Origin: Streptomyces griseorubiginosus
GTDB lineage: Bacteria > Actinomycetota > Actinomycetes > Streptomycetales > Streptomycetaceae
Direction of reading: 5' to 3'
Assembly (NCBI RefSeq): GCF_001514195.1
Contig: NZ_KQ948746.1
Span: 124,001-188,000 of the forward strand
DNA: 64,000 nucleotides
Position numbers and translations under genes: made by a program
Shown here: piece after piece, positions 51,002 to 60,020 of the stretch
Layout of the letters: every line of letters starts with the position of its first letter
Position numbering within the stretch: position 1 is the first letter of the stretch
The notes under the pieces: generated by a model
The model's input: only the letters and a program-made list of their open reading frames with translations
What the model was told of the DNA's origin: nothing
The model's database searches: none

Positions 51002-51310
51002 TTATCCGGGGAACGGCTTGCTCGCCTCGTCCTCAGCCTTGATGCACGCGTCGAGCTTCTTCTGGATGGCGGCCGCGTCGCTGAGCGCCTTACGGGCGGC
51101 CGCGGTCTCCCCGAGCTGCTTCAGCTTCGCGGCCTTGGCCTTGAGGTTGGCGATCTGCTGACGCATCTGGCCCTTGTCGCAGGTGATGGCGGCCTTCACC
51201 GACACCTGACCCCGATCGGCCGACGTGGCGGCCTGAGCGGGCGCCGACGTGATGAAGAAGCCTCCGACGATGGCCGCGGAGACGGCCAGGGCGGAAAAGC
51301 GCTTGGTCAT
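51002..51310 (-). CDS. small secreted coiled-coil protein
   Basis: The protein is 102 aa from the ATG at 51310, with a Sec signal peptide (ALAVSAAIVGGFFITSAPAQA, cut near residue 27). The mature part is a short helical, Lys/Ala-rich segment (RQQIANLKAKAAKLKQLGETAAARKALSD) with two cysteines, possibly a coiled coil with a disulfide. I recognise no family. Confidence 0.65.
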   Translation of the reverse strand: MTKRFSALAVSAAIVGGFFITSAPAQAATSADRGQVSVKAAITCDKGQMRQQIANLKAKAAKLKQLGETAAARKALSDAAAIQKKLDACIKAEDEASKPFPG

Positions 51311-51558
51311 GAGTGTTTCCCCCAGATAGGGCTGACATTGGTCGGAGTGGATCTTACAAAACTCATGTAACTCGTCAGTAACAAGCCGGACTTCGCCCAC
51401 CGGACGACCCAAGCCATCGCGCACCGACCCGTGCCACCCCGCACCGACCCGTGCCACCCCGTACGTCGAATGCGCGCCTCCCCGATCGACGCGAGGGTGA
51501 AGGAAGCACCCCCGGACCCATCCCCGGACCCATCCCCAGACCACAGGAGCCGACCCCC

Positions 51559-52191
51559 ATGGCCACGACCACGACCAAGACCACGACCGTGACCGCGGAC
51601 CTGGCCATCTCCCTCGACGGCTGTATCGCCGGCCCCGGCGTCACCCCCGACAACCCCGGCGGCGACGGCGCCGAGCCCCTCTTCGAGTGGATCCACAACC
51701 TGGCGAGCTGGCGCGAACGCCAGGGCATGACCGGCGGCGAGGAGAACCGCGACTCCGAGCTGATGCGGGAGTGGTTCGACGCGACCGGCGCGGTGGTGAT
51801 GGGCCGCATGATGTACGACACGGGGGCGGACTTCTGGGGCGAGAACCCGCCGTTCCGGACCCCGGTCCTCGTCCTGACCCACCGCCCGCACCCGACCCTG
51901 GTCAAGCAGGGCGGCACGACCTTCACCTTCGTCACCGAGGGCATCCACAGCGCCCTCGCCCAGGCCAGGAAGGCCGCCGGGGACAGGAACGTCGACATCG
52001 CGGGCGGGGCGAGGACCGTACGGCAGTACCTCCGGGCCGGACTCATCGACGAGCTGCATCTGCATATGGTGCCGGCGCTGCTGGGGGACGGGCTGCGACT
52101 GTTCGAGGGGGTGGGGGCGGGCCGCCTCGAACAGGTGAGAGCGGAGGCCACGCCTCTGGCGACCCACCTGAAGTACCGCGTCGTGAGGTGA
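51559..52191 (+). CDS. dihydrofolate reductase-family (RibD C-terminal-like) protein
   Basis: The protein is 210 aa from the ATG at 51559. The fold is recognised by VTADLAISLDGCIAG, AVVMGRMMYDTG, VLVLTHRPHP, the NADPH-binding GGARTVRQYLRAGLIDELHLHMVPALLGDGLRLF and the closing LKYRV. Members reduce small substrates and are common in Streptomyces; the reaction is unknown. A similar protein is encoded at 60853. Confidence 0.88.
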   Translation: MATTTTKTTTVTADLAISLDGCIAGPGVTPDNPGGDGAEPLFEWIHNLASWRERQGMTGGEENRDSELMREWFDATGAVVMGRMMYDTGADFWGENPPFRTPVLVLTHRPHPTLVKQGGTTFTFVTEGIHSALAQARKAAGDRNVDIAGGARTVRQYLRAGLIDELHLHMVPALLGDGLRLFEGVGAGRLEQVRAEATPLATHLKYRVVR

Positions 52192-52213
52192 CCGGCCTGG
52201 ACCGGGACCCGGT

Positions 52214-53203
52214 TCAGCTCTCCAGGCGGCTCAGCGCCTCCATGGCCTCGCGCTCGATGCGTGACAGGTCGAGGAGGGTGGTGCCCGCCCGTACGAGGTA
52301 CTGCTCTTCCCCCGACTCCCCGGCCCGGGTGATCAGCGCGGCGACCTCGGTCCACAGAGCGGCCGCCTCGGCGTACAGCCGGTGCCCGGTGCGCAGGTGA
52401 TCACTGTCGACGCACTCGGCACACTCCGCGAGGAAGTCACGGTAGAGATTGCGGAACAGCGCACCCCCGGTACCGGCCTTCTCCATCAGCAGGGCGGCCT
52501 GCGGCAGGTCCCGCCCCGGGTCGTCACTCCGCCGCAGCCATGTGCGTACGGCCTTGCCGGCCTTGTCGATGCCCCGGTGACCCAGATTGGCGATGGGCGG
52601 GTTGAGGAAGGCGTGGGCGCAGGCGGTGACGGAGGCCATGATCGACGTCCGAAGCGCGGGCAGGTCCCGGGGCGCCGTGAGCGCGAAGGACCGGTGCTTG
52701 GCGGCCATGGGCCCCCGGGCGGCCCGAGCCTCGGCGAGACTGCCCAGACTGGTGCACACGGCACCGCCCTGCTGCTCGGTGTCCACGAGCCGGGCGACAC
52801 GGTCGTCATAGCCGTACAGGGCGACGACGTGCCCACCGAAGTGCACCTTCGCCGTGAAGTACTCCAGATGAAAACTGTCGAGTTGAAGCCCGACGGGCTG
52901 CCCGCTGTCGATGGCCTCCACGACATTCGCCCATCCCCTACGCGCCGAGGAGGTCTCCCGCACCGACAGCTCCAGCCCCAGCGTGTCGGCCAGATTCCTG
53001 CTGAGCTCGAACGGCTTCACCCGCCCGCCGAGAAAGGGAAACCCCATGCGCTTGCTGTCCCAGTAGACAAAGCCCAGCCCTCGACCCAGCCCGAACAGCA
53101 TGGGCTCGGAGAGGTCGATGCCCTGGTGGCGGAGGAGGACCCCGAGGGTGGTGGTCTCGCAGTGCTGCATGGGCCGGGTATCGACACTGGTCAGCATGGG
53201 CAT
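52214..53203 (-). CDS. BtrH N-terminal domain protein
   Basis: The 329-aa protein has an N-terminal papain-like BtrH domain with the catalytic Cys at C15 (PMQHCETTTLG) and the His of FGGHVVALYGYDD, and a helical C-terminal DUF4872-like part. BtrH in butirosin synthesis transfers a gamma-glutamyl aminobutyryl chain from an acyl-carrier protein. No carrier or biosynthetic genes are adjacent, so this orphan's role is unclear. It may process a peptide or act on an aminoglycoside-like compound. Confidence 0.75.
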   Translation of the reverse strand: MPMLTSVDTRPMQHCETTTLGVLLRHQGIDLSEPMLFGLGRGLGFVYWDSKRMGFPFLGGRVKPFELSRNLADTLGLELSVRETSSARRGWANVVEAIDSGQPVGLQLDSFHLEYFTAKVHFGGHVVALYGYDDRVARLVDTEQQGGAVCTSLGSLAEARAARGPMAAKHRSFALTAPRDLPALRTSIMASVTACAHAFLNPPIANLGHRGIDKAGKAVRTWLRRSDDPGRDLPQAALLMEKAGTGGALFRNLYRDFLAECAECVDSDHLRTGHRLYAEAAALWTEVAALITRAGESGEEQYLVRAGTTLLDLSRIEREAMEALSRLES

Positions 53204-53460
53204 GCCGTGGTCTCCTGGGCAGGGATGATCAGTGAGGCATCAGTATCAGGCTGTCCCCGGGACGTGCCGTCGGATGAACAGGCCTACAGCCGACGACGGT
53301 TACGCCGAGGGAGGCGGAGGCATCCATCATGCCCAACCCGGGCATCCAGATCCTCGCCCACAAGCCGGCCTATCGGATGGCTTGAGAGGGCTGAGTGGTC
53401 GGGCAGGGGGTAGTCGATCCGAGGAAGGACAGTCGGCCAGACCAACGGAGGGACCCCGCC

Positions 53461-53607
53461 ATGCCGCGCATGATCGAACGCATCAAGGAGTTCGCCAAGA
53501 GCCCGCAGGGCCGCCGCGCCACCGAACAGGCCCGCCGAGCAGCGGCAGACCCGCGGCGCAGGGCTCAGGCGAAGCAGTTGCTGGGCAAGCTTCGGGGACG
53601 TCACTGA
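53461..53607 (+). CDS. short basic protein, hypothetical
   Basis: The 48-aa protein starts at ATG 53461 after GGAGGGACC. It is Arg/Lys-rich and helical (MIERIKEFAKSPQGRRATEQARRAAADPRRRAQAKQLLGK). Such short basic peptides are often annotated in Streptomyces without a function. The strong ribosome-binding site supports translation. Confidence 0.55.
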   Translation: MPRMIERIKEFAKSPQGRRATEQARRAAADPRRRAQAKQLLGKLRGRH

Positions 53608-53689
53608 TCGCGTCGGCCGCACCGGCAGGCTCCGTCGGGGATCGCCTGGCGTGCCCTGTCTGAACTGGGCATGCTGCGAACGACCTGCG

Positions 53690-53974
53690 CTAGTCAGCAG
53701 CAACGCCATCGTCAGGAGTCACGGCGACGATGGCCACAGTGGGGGGCGGTGGCGCCGGGGTGTACACGTACGCCACTGCAAGCCCCGGCGCTCCGTCGTG
53801 GGGTTCGACCCTCGTCTTGCGGACTTCGACGCCGTCCTGGGGGCCGCTGAGGAGGACTCCGAGTCTGGGCACCTGTTCCAGTTCCTGCCGCAGCGTTTCC
53901 AGCGCCTGCTCCGCTCCCAGAGCCTTCGCCCGATCGGCCGCCCGTACTGTCACGGCCGCGATCACACCGCTCAC
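53690..53974 (-). CDS. small protein with RelE/ParE-like pattern, possible toxin partner
   Basis: The 94-aa protein has an N-terminal helix pair and a C-terminal beta segment (VPRLGVLLSG ... GLAVAYVYTPAPPPPTVAIVAVTPDD) resembling RelE/ParE-type toxins, where PRLG and an alternating AYxY and VxIxxV strand are common. Overlap of 4 bp with the upstream gene indicates coupling. The toxin assignment is inference; the usual catalytic residues are not obvious. Confidence 0.5.
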   Translation of the reverse strand: MSGVIAAVTVRAADRAKALGAEQALETLRQELEQVPRLGVLLSGPQDGVEVRKTRVEPHDGAPGLAVAYVYTPAPPPPTVAIVAVTPDDGVAAD

Positions 53975-54267
53975 CGGTCCGGTGCCTCCTGTTTCAGCCG
54001 CGCCGCAAGGTCGATGCCTTCCTGTACGGCGATGTCGAACTCTGGATCCTGGTAGAGGCGGATCCTGCCCCGATAGTCGACGATCACCGTTGCGACAGCG
54101 TTGAGGTCGGTCTCCGACGAAGCCTCCAGCGCGCGCTGAAGATCCGCTTCGAAGGACTCTCGGTCACCGGGGAAGCCGTGCCCGGCCCGAAGGGCAGCCC
54201 GGATGTCACCGATGGTCTTCAACGGCAGCGCCGCAGGTCCGGGCGTCTCGGCGTGCTGTGCGCTCAC
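53971..54267 (-). CDS. DUF6247-like protein, possible antitoxin partner
   Basis: The 98-aa protein starts at GTG 54267. It is acidic and helical (DIRAALRAGHGFPGDRESFEADLQRALEASSETDLNAVATVIVDYRGRIRLYQDPEFD) and resembles the DUF6247 group seen next to small toxin-like proteins. It precedes and overlaps the RelE-like gene. It carries no clear DNA-binding helix-turn-helix. Confidence 0.55.
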   Translation of the reverse strand: MSAQHAETPGPAALPLKTIGDIRAALRAGHGFPGDRESFEADLQRALEASSETDLNAVATVIVDYRGRIRLYQDPEFDIAVQEGIDLAARLKQEAPDR

Positions 54268-54360
54268 GATCGTCTGCTCCTTGTCGTCCGCTGTCCTAGG
54301 GGGAGTGTCCTACAGCGGCCTGAGTGCTGCCGAGGGAACCCTTTGCCCGTGCATCAAACG

Positions 54361-54564
54361 TCAGGGCCGCAGGACACCGTCCATGAAGGCGCGCCACGCC
54401 TCGCCGGCAAGAGCGATCACGGGTCCCGCCTCCAGCTTCGAGTCACGCACGAGGATGTCTCCACCGGTCGACGCGCACTCGACGCACTCTCCCCCCGCAC
54501 CATTGCTGTACGAAGACCTGAACCACACCGGATGGCCGCTGACATGGGTATTCGCAGTGCTCAC
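54361..54564 (-). CDS. DUF397-domain protein
   Basis: The 67-aa protein (GTG 54564) shows the DUF397 signature: WFRSSYSNGAGGECVECAS, ILVRDSKLEAGPVIALAGEAWRAFM. DUF397 proteins pair with WhiJ-like regulators and modulate them in Streptomyces. The start overlaps the end of the upstream XRE gene by 4 bp. Confidence 0.93.
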   Translation of the reverse strand: MSTANTHVSGHPVWFRSSYSNGAGGECVECASTGGDILVRDSKLEAGPVIALAGEAWRAFMDGVLRP

Positions 54565-55409
54565 CTTGCGTAATCCTTCAACACCGTCTCGATCAATTGG
54601 ATGGAGCGTTGAGGACTCAGAGCTGCGGCCCGCAGGCCGTCGAAGGCTCTGGTGTACTCACGAACATGATGCTCGCCTTCCAGGTACACGGCATCGGTGA
54701 TGCCGTCGCGATACACCAGGTCCTGGTCTTCCGGATCGGGGAAGCCGAGCAGCGTGAAGGTCCCGGTGGCCGGATACGTGCCCGCATCGAAGGGGAGCAC
54801 CTGCAAGGTCACACTCGCCAACTCGGCTGACTCCAGGACCCGTTCCAGCTGCTCCCGCATCAGGGCCCGATCCCCGATGACATTGCGCAGAGAACCCTCG
54901 TTGACGATGAACCAGGCTTCGGGAGCGTCTGTGCCCGTCAGCATGGCCTGGCGCTCCATGCGGACCCGCACGGCCCTGTCGATGTCCTCGGCCGACATGT
55001 GGGCTCCCGTCTTGTACAGCTCACCGGCGTATGCCTCCGTCTGCATGAGGCCGGGGATCAGTTCGCACTGATACTGGCGGAAGGTGGAGGCTTCCTGCTC
55101 CAGGCCGATGTAGATGTTGAACCACTCGGGGACACCGGAGCCGTGCACCTGCCACCAGCCACGCGTCTTGGCCTCCCGTGCCAATGACTTCAGGAACTCC
55201 CGCAGTTCGTCGGTGGTGCCATAGAAGCGGCACAGCGCATCGATGTCCGACGGTTGGACCCGGCCGTTGCCCGTCTCCATGCGGTTGACCTTGGAGCCGC
55301 TCCAGTCCAGCGCCTCGCCGACCTGCGCGCAGGTGAGCGCGCTCTTCTCGCGAAGCTTCTTCAGCTCGATCGAGAGCCGGCGACGGCGTGCCGTGGGTGA
55401 CCCGGCCAT
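54561..55409 (-). CDS. XRE/DUF5753 transcriptional regulator, WhiJ-like
   Basis: The protein is 282 aa from the ATG at 55409. The N-terminal helix-turn-helix (about residues 12-70, ELKKLREKSALTCAQVGEALDWSGSKVNRMETGNGRVQPSDIDALCRFYG) is followed by DUF5753 (about 95-275). Such regulators form the core of WhiJ-like developmental/antibiotic-control modules with DUF397 proteins and a small ATPase. The divergent gene at 55609 is that ATPase. Confidence 0.92.
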   Translation of the reverse strand: MAGSPTARRRRLSIELKKLREKSALTCAQVGEALDWSGSKVNRMETGNGRVQPSDIDALCRFYGTTDELREFLKSLAREAKTRGWWQVHGSGVPEWFNIYIGLEQEASTFRQYQCELIPGLMQTEAYAGELYKTGAHMSAEDIDRAVRVRMERQAMLTGTDAPEAWFIVNEGSLRNVIGDRALMREQLERVLESAELASVTLQVLPFDAGTYPATGTFTLLGFPDPEDQDLVYRDGITDAVYLEGEHHVREYTRAFDGLRAAALSPQRSIQLIETVLKDYAR

Positions 55410-55608
55410 CTCAACCACCTTTCGGATATCGGGCGTTCAGTCTCGCGCCAAGGGGTGTGCCTGCCAATCACCCGGAAGTGGGAATCTCTTCCTGCACATT
55501 GCACGAAGGGATACGCGCACGCCACTCTGGCCCAATGCCACTCAACGTGAGGGCTCATGACGCTCCGCGATCGCCAGCGTGGGCGTGTGTGTGACGAGAG
55601 GGGACTTC

Positions 55609-56076
55609 GTGGTCCAGGAAGCGTGCGTGTTTCGGAAACCGTGGGACCTGGCCTTCAGCGCCGAACCAGAAGAAGTGGGCGCCCTTCGCCGGATCATGCG
55701 GCTCCATCTGGGGATCTGGGGCTTGGGACACATCTCCGACCAAGCTCAGCTCTGCGTCTCCGAGTTGGTGTCCAACGTCATCACCCACGTGGGTGTGGGC
55801 ACCCCGGTCACGCTCACCGTCTCCATGAGCGGCACCCGTCTGCGCATCGAGGTCCATGACCCGGATACCCGCGCCTTGCCGACGCTCCTGGCCGCCGCGC
55901 CCGATGCCGAGGGCGGTAGAGGAATGGCACTGGTCGGCGCGGTTTCGGACCGCTGGGGCGTGCAACTCCGAGCAGACCGGAAGATCACGTGGTGCGAGCT
56001 GTCGACAGGGTTGCCTTCAGGTGGGGGCCGCACCGGGGACGCTCGTGCGAACGGGCGGCCGTCGTCGAGGAAGTAG
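55609..56076 (+). CDS. HATPase_c-type ATP-binding protein, anti-sigma/AbaA-module type
   Basis: The protein is 155 aa from the GTG at 55609 (GAGAGGGG upstream); longer starts at 55579 or 55591 exist. The GHKL motifs are visible: N-box SELVSNVITHVG, G1 region EVHDPDTR and G2 region GGRGMALVGAVSDRWGV. It resembles serine-kinase-type anti-sigma proteins (RsbW-like). It completes the trio with the WhiJ-like and DUF397 genes. Its target is unknown. Confidence 0.85.
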   Translation: MVQEACVFRKPWDLAFSAEPEEVGALRRIMRLHLGIWGLGHISDQAQLCVSELVSNVITHVGVGTPVTLTVSMSGTRLRIEVHDPDTRALPTLLAAAPDAEGGRGMALVGAVSDRWGVQLRADRKITWCELSTGLPSGGGRTGDARANGRPSSRK

Positions 56077-56297
56077 CGTTGAGTAGCTGTCGGGCGACCG
56101 GTGGATTGCCACGCCTGGCGCGCTTTGCTGCATATCGCGAGTGTCAGCTCTCCAGGCCCTAGTGCCGGATTGGTCCAACTTTGAGCTGGCTCGGGGTGAG
56201 ATGGTGCAAGCTCACGCGACCTTTCTTCACCGAGCTGGGGAGATCATTCGTGATCCACGTCAACCAGTGGGCTAGGTCCGTGACGCAGCAACCTGCC

Positions 56298-56837
56298 TCA
56301 AGGCTGCATGTCCCAAGGCGGAAGCTCGCTGGCGGTGACGATACTGCGGACGCGCAGGTCAGCTCGGCGGGCCGGCGTTGTTTGGTCGACGACAACGGAG
56401 CAGCCCATCCACTGTCCGCCGCGCTCCTCGACCATCGACCGCACAGCCCTTGCCTGGCTGCCCGTCTCGATCCAATCGTCGACGAGCAGCACCCGGTCTC
56501 CGGTCCCCACGGCGTCCCGCTGTAGACGCAATTCCTGGCGTGTTCCCCGGTAGTCGGGGTGGCTACGTCGGGTGACCTTCTTTCCGGGGAAGATCCCGGC
56601 GGCCTTGCGTACCGCGGCGAAGCCGACTCCGAGTTCGACAGCTACTGCTGCACCGAGCAGAAATCCCCGCGACTCGATGCCACAGACGGCCGTGATGCCG
56701 TCCTCCTGGAACGGTTCGGCCAGTCCGTGGACCATCCCAGCAAGTGCTCGGGGATCACGGAAGATCCCCCAGACATCGGCATGGCCGCCAACCCATTGGA
56801 AACGTTCGAGGACCAAGTCACGTGGGTGAGGCGTCAT
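56298..56837 (-). CDS. adenine-phosphoribosyltransferase-like protein
   Basis: The 179-aa type I PRTase has the PRPP motif VLLVDDWIETGSQAR and an APRT-like core (AVCGIESRGFLLGAAVAVELGVGFAAVRKAAGIFPGKKV). It lies 42 bp after the helicase gene on the same strand, so they are likely co-transcribed. A purine-salvage role is possible. The helicase pairing raises the question of a role in nucleotide signalling or defence, which is speculation. Confidence 0.85.
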   Translation of the reverse strand: MTPHPRDLVLERFQWVGGHADVWGIFRDPRALAGMVHGLAEPFQEDGITAVCGIESRGFLLGAAVAVELGVGFAAVRKAAGIFPGKKVTRRSHPDYRGTRQELRLQRDAVGTGDRVLLVDDWIETGSQARAVRSMVEERGGQWMGCSVVVDQTTPARRADLRVRSIVTASELPPWDMQP

Positions 56838-56879
56838 GATCGCGAGTTTGCGGATGTACCGGCAGCCATCGCAACCGGG

Positions 56880-59800
56880 TTACCCCGCTGCGATGGCCGA
56901 GTACGACCACACGTCCGCAGGCAACTGATGATGCAGTTGCCAGGTGATGGCCATGGGTCTGCTGCCCTCGTGTCGGACATAGGTCGCGGGACCAAGCAGC
57001 ATCCACGGCTGGGCTTTGCCTATGTCGGTGTCCTTGTACCGCCGCATGAACAGCAGCACATGGCTCCCGCGTTGGACATGCTCTTGGTAGCGCAGCCCCG
57101 TGGGCGAGGTCTCTGCCGTGGTGCTCTGCGACTCCCAGTGGAACAGGGAGGGGCTCAACGCATAGTCCTTGTACCTGACGGTAGGGGAGAAATCCTTCTC
57201 GTTCTTCTCCAGTGTGATCAGTAGCGCGTCCGTCTGGTTCGGCTGGTCCCACAGGACTCCCTGCGCGAAGGACCCGGGCATCTGTCCGTTGAGACGAGCG
57301 ACGCCAAGTGCAGCCAGGATCTCCGAGCGGTTGTAGGCGCTGTGGATCTTCAAGGGGATATGCGCATGAGGACCTTCCAGGGCAATGGGGAAGTGGTCGG
57401 TCTGACGCATCACATGCTTGAGCACCTGCCGCAGCTCACTACGGAGTGCTCGCTGCTCGCGAAGAGACTCCAGTCCTTCCGCGTAGGAGCCAAAGCCACC
57501 AGCCTTGTCCCAGAGGTTGAAGAAGAGCATGCGAGCGTAGGTCTGGTTCCTCGGGTCCAGAGCCTCGTACGCCGGAGCGTCATCGCTCAGCAGGCGGGCG
57601 TACGCCTCAGCGCGCTCAGGGTCGTCGACGTGGAGGAACGCGTGAACGCGCTTCAACAGATCCTCTTCGCCGTCCCGTTCAGGCAGTTCACTCAGGCCGG
57701 CACGCCGCAAAACAGAGGTCCAGGAATTGCTCGACTTGTACAGCTCCTTGATTTCGCGGCGGCTCTCTCTGAGGTAGTCCTCCAGAAGAGGCGTATTGAA
57801 GGCGCTGACTTCCTTGGCAAGGGTCTGAACGGTTGCCTTGATCTGCGTGCGGATGTTGTCCAGCACGATGTCCTTGGACTTGCCTTCAAGGATGATCTGG
57901 CAGCCGGACGGCAGAAGCGGGAAGTCGTGTTCGGCATGCTCAAGGAGACGGTTTCGCGACAAGTTTGTCATCGCGCGGAACTGCTCCTCGAACCGAAATT
58001 CCGCGCGATGTTGGCCGATGAAGTCCAGAACGGTCAGCACCGGCTTGTTTGGCGTACGCCGCAAGCCTCGGCCAAGCTGTTGAAGGAAGACGGTTGCACT
58101 GCTCGTCGGACGGAGAAGCAGCAGCGTATCGACGTCGGGGATGTCCAAGCCCTCGTTGAATAGGTCTACGGAGAAGATGACCTGGATCTGACCGGCTTTG
58201 AGTTCGGCGAGGATCCGGTCACGTGTCTCGGGCTTCGACTCGCTATCCAAGGCCTCAGCCCTGATCCCCGCGTCCTGGAAGCACTTCGCCATGAAGTGAG
58301 CGTGCTTCCTGGTGACGCAGAATCCGAGCGCTCGCATACTCAACGGGTCAGATACCTTGTCCCGCACCTGCTTGAGGACGATACGAGCTCGGGCGTGATC
58401 GGCGGAGAACAGGTCACCGAGCTGACTCTGATCGTACGTCCCCGAGCGCCAGTTGAGGCGAGTGAGATCTGTACCGTCTGGCAGGCCGAAGTAATGGAAC
58501 GGGCACAGGAGGTCGTTGTCGAGCGCCTCCCACAGTCGCATCTCGGCTGCGATCCTGCCGTCAAAGAACTCGTTCTGCACATTGAGTCCATCGGCACGCT
58601 CAGGGGTGGCGGTCAGACCGAGGAGCTGCTTCGGTTTGAAGTGGTTGAGAACACGGCGATAGGTCGTAGCCGTCGCGTGATGGAACTCGTCGACGACGAT
58701 GATGTCGAAGTGCTCAGGGTCGAACTGATCCAGTCGCTGATCGGTGAGCGACTGGACGCTCGCGAAGACATGCTGCCAGCCCCGCGGCAGTTCGCCGCTG
58801 AAGAGCGGTTCACCGAAGGAGGCGTCATCCAGTACTTCCCGGTACTTTCGCAGCGACTGCTTCAAGATCTCTTTGCGGTGAGCCACGAAGAGTAGCCGTG
58901 GGTACTGCTTGCCGCCCCACTGCTTGTGCAGATTTCGGTAGTCAAGGGCCGCCATGACGGTCTTGCCCGTACCAGTTGCGGCGACCAGCAGGTTCTGGTG
59001 ATGGCCGCGGACCTCACGCTCGACGCGCAGCCGCTCCAGCATGTCGGCCTGGTGCGGGTACGGGCGCACTTCAAGGCCCGAAAGACTGATCTTGGCGTCC
59101 TGCTGAGACGTTGACCCGCCAGCCACCCCAAGAGCTTCGTCCAACTTGCGGGCGTCGCGATCGGGGTCGTAGGCCTCAAAAGCGATGTCGTTCCAGTAGG
59201 AGTCAAAGCTGGCCTCAAACTTGTTCAGCACGGCGGGTGTCGCGACGGACGACAGGCGTACGTTCCACTCCAGGCCATCGAGAAGTGCGGCTTTGGAGAG
59301 GTTGGAACTGCCTACGTACGCGGTATCGAAGCCAGTATTGCGGCGAAACAGCCAGGCCTTGGCGTGCAGGCGGGTGGAGCGGGTCTCGTAGTTGACCTTC
59401 ACCTCGGCGCCAAAGTCTCGGACCAGGCGGTCGAGAGCATGCCGATCGGTGGCACCCATGTAGGTCGTCGTGATGACACGAATTGGTACGCCTCGGTGCG
59501 CGGCTTCACGCAGCGAACTCTCCAGGACGCGAATGCCGTACCACTTGACGAACGCGCACAGCAGGTCGATGCGGTCCGCCGTGGCCAGTTCCGCGCGAAG
59601 TTCGGCTCCCAGATTGGGATCGTCTGGGGCGTTGGTGATCAGTGCGGTTTCGGAGAGGGGGGTGAGGGGGCGGATTGCATAGACGCCGGGGGCTTCCTGT
59701 TCCGCGAGCGCGAGCAACTGACGGGGGCCATCGACGATGGTCTCGCTGTGCGCGCTTTCATCCTGCTCAGGCACGCTAACGGTCAGCGACTGCATGATTT

Positions 59801-60020
59801 GGTTGGCGACCGCGACCTGTTCCTTCTGCGGCAGTTGAGCCAACCGACGGCCGATCGCTTCACTGATGTGCCTGGCCAGCACATGCGGGGTGGACTCCGC
59901 GCTGACCTCTGCGTCGATGGCTTTCCAGCCCGCAGCCTCGAGTCCCTCAATCTGAGCGTGCAGTTCCTGCGTGACCAGCCGTTCGTGGACGCCAGCCCTG
60001 AGGTCCCCCGATTCCGCCAC
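56880..60020 (-). CDS. PLD-nuclease/DExH-helicase/DUF3427 fusion protein
   Basis: The 1046-aa protein has an N-terminal helical part (1-110), a PLD-like nuclease (about 125-280) with H219-x-K221 and a GSSN motif at 237-240, and a superfamily-2 helicase: Walker A ATGTGKT (K353), DEFH (444-447), TATP at 470, and motif V/VI region SVDLFNEGLDIPDVD ... QQLGRGLR. A DUF3427 region follows to the end. The layout is shared by restriction-type helicase-nucleases. Codon use and GC are lower than in surrounding genes. Spacing to the PRTase gene suggests one operon. Confidence 0.9.
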   Translation of the reverse strand: MAESGDLRAGVHERLVTQELHAQIEGLEAAGWKAIDAEVSAESTPHVLARHISEAIGRRLAQLPQKEQVAVANQIMQSLTVSVPEQDESAHSETIVDGPRQLLALAEQEAPGVYAIRPLTPLSETALITNAPDDPNLGAELRAELATADRIDLLCAFVKWYGIRVLESSLREAAHRGVPIRVITTTYMGATDRHALDRLVRDFGAEVKVNYETRSTRLHAKAWLFRRNTGFDTAYVGSSNLSKAALLDGLEWNVRLSSVATPAVLNKFEASFDSYWNDIAFEAYDPDRDARKLDEALGVAGGSTSQQDAKISLSGLEVRPYPHQADMLERLRVEREVRGHHQNLLVAATGTGKTVMAALDYRNLHKQWGGKQYPRLLFVAHRKEILKQSLRKYREVLDDASFGEPLFSGELPRGWQHVFASVQSLTDQRLDQFDPEHFDIIVVDEFHHATATTYRRVLNHFKPKQLLGLTATPERADGLNVQNEFFDGRIAAEMRLWEALDNDLLCPFHYFGLPDGTDLTRLNWRSGTYDQSQLGDLFSADHARARIVLKQVRDKVSDPLSMRALGFCVTRKHAHFMAKCFQDAGIRAEALDSESKPETRDRILAELKAGQIQVIFSVDLFNEGLDIPDVDTLLLLRPTSSATVFLQQLGRGLRRTPNKPVLTVLDFIGQHRAEFRFEEQFRAMTNLSRNRLLEHAEHDFPLLPSGCQIILEGKSKDIVLDNIRTQIKATVQTLAKEVSAFNTPLLEDYLRESRREIKELYKSSNSWTSVLRRAGLSELPERDGEEDLLKRVHAFLHVDDPERAEAYARLLSDDAPAYEALDPRNQTYARMLFFNLWDKAGGFGSYAEGLESLREQRALRSELRQVLKHVMRQTDHFPIALEGPHAHIPLKIHSAYNRSEILAALGVARLNGQMPGSFAQGVLWDQPNQTDALLITLEKNEKDFSPTVRYKDYALSPSLFHWESQSTTAETSPTGLRYQEHVQRGSHVLLFMRRYKDTDIGKAQPWMLLGPATYVRHEGSRPMAITWQLHHQLPADVWSYSAIAAG

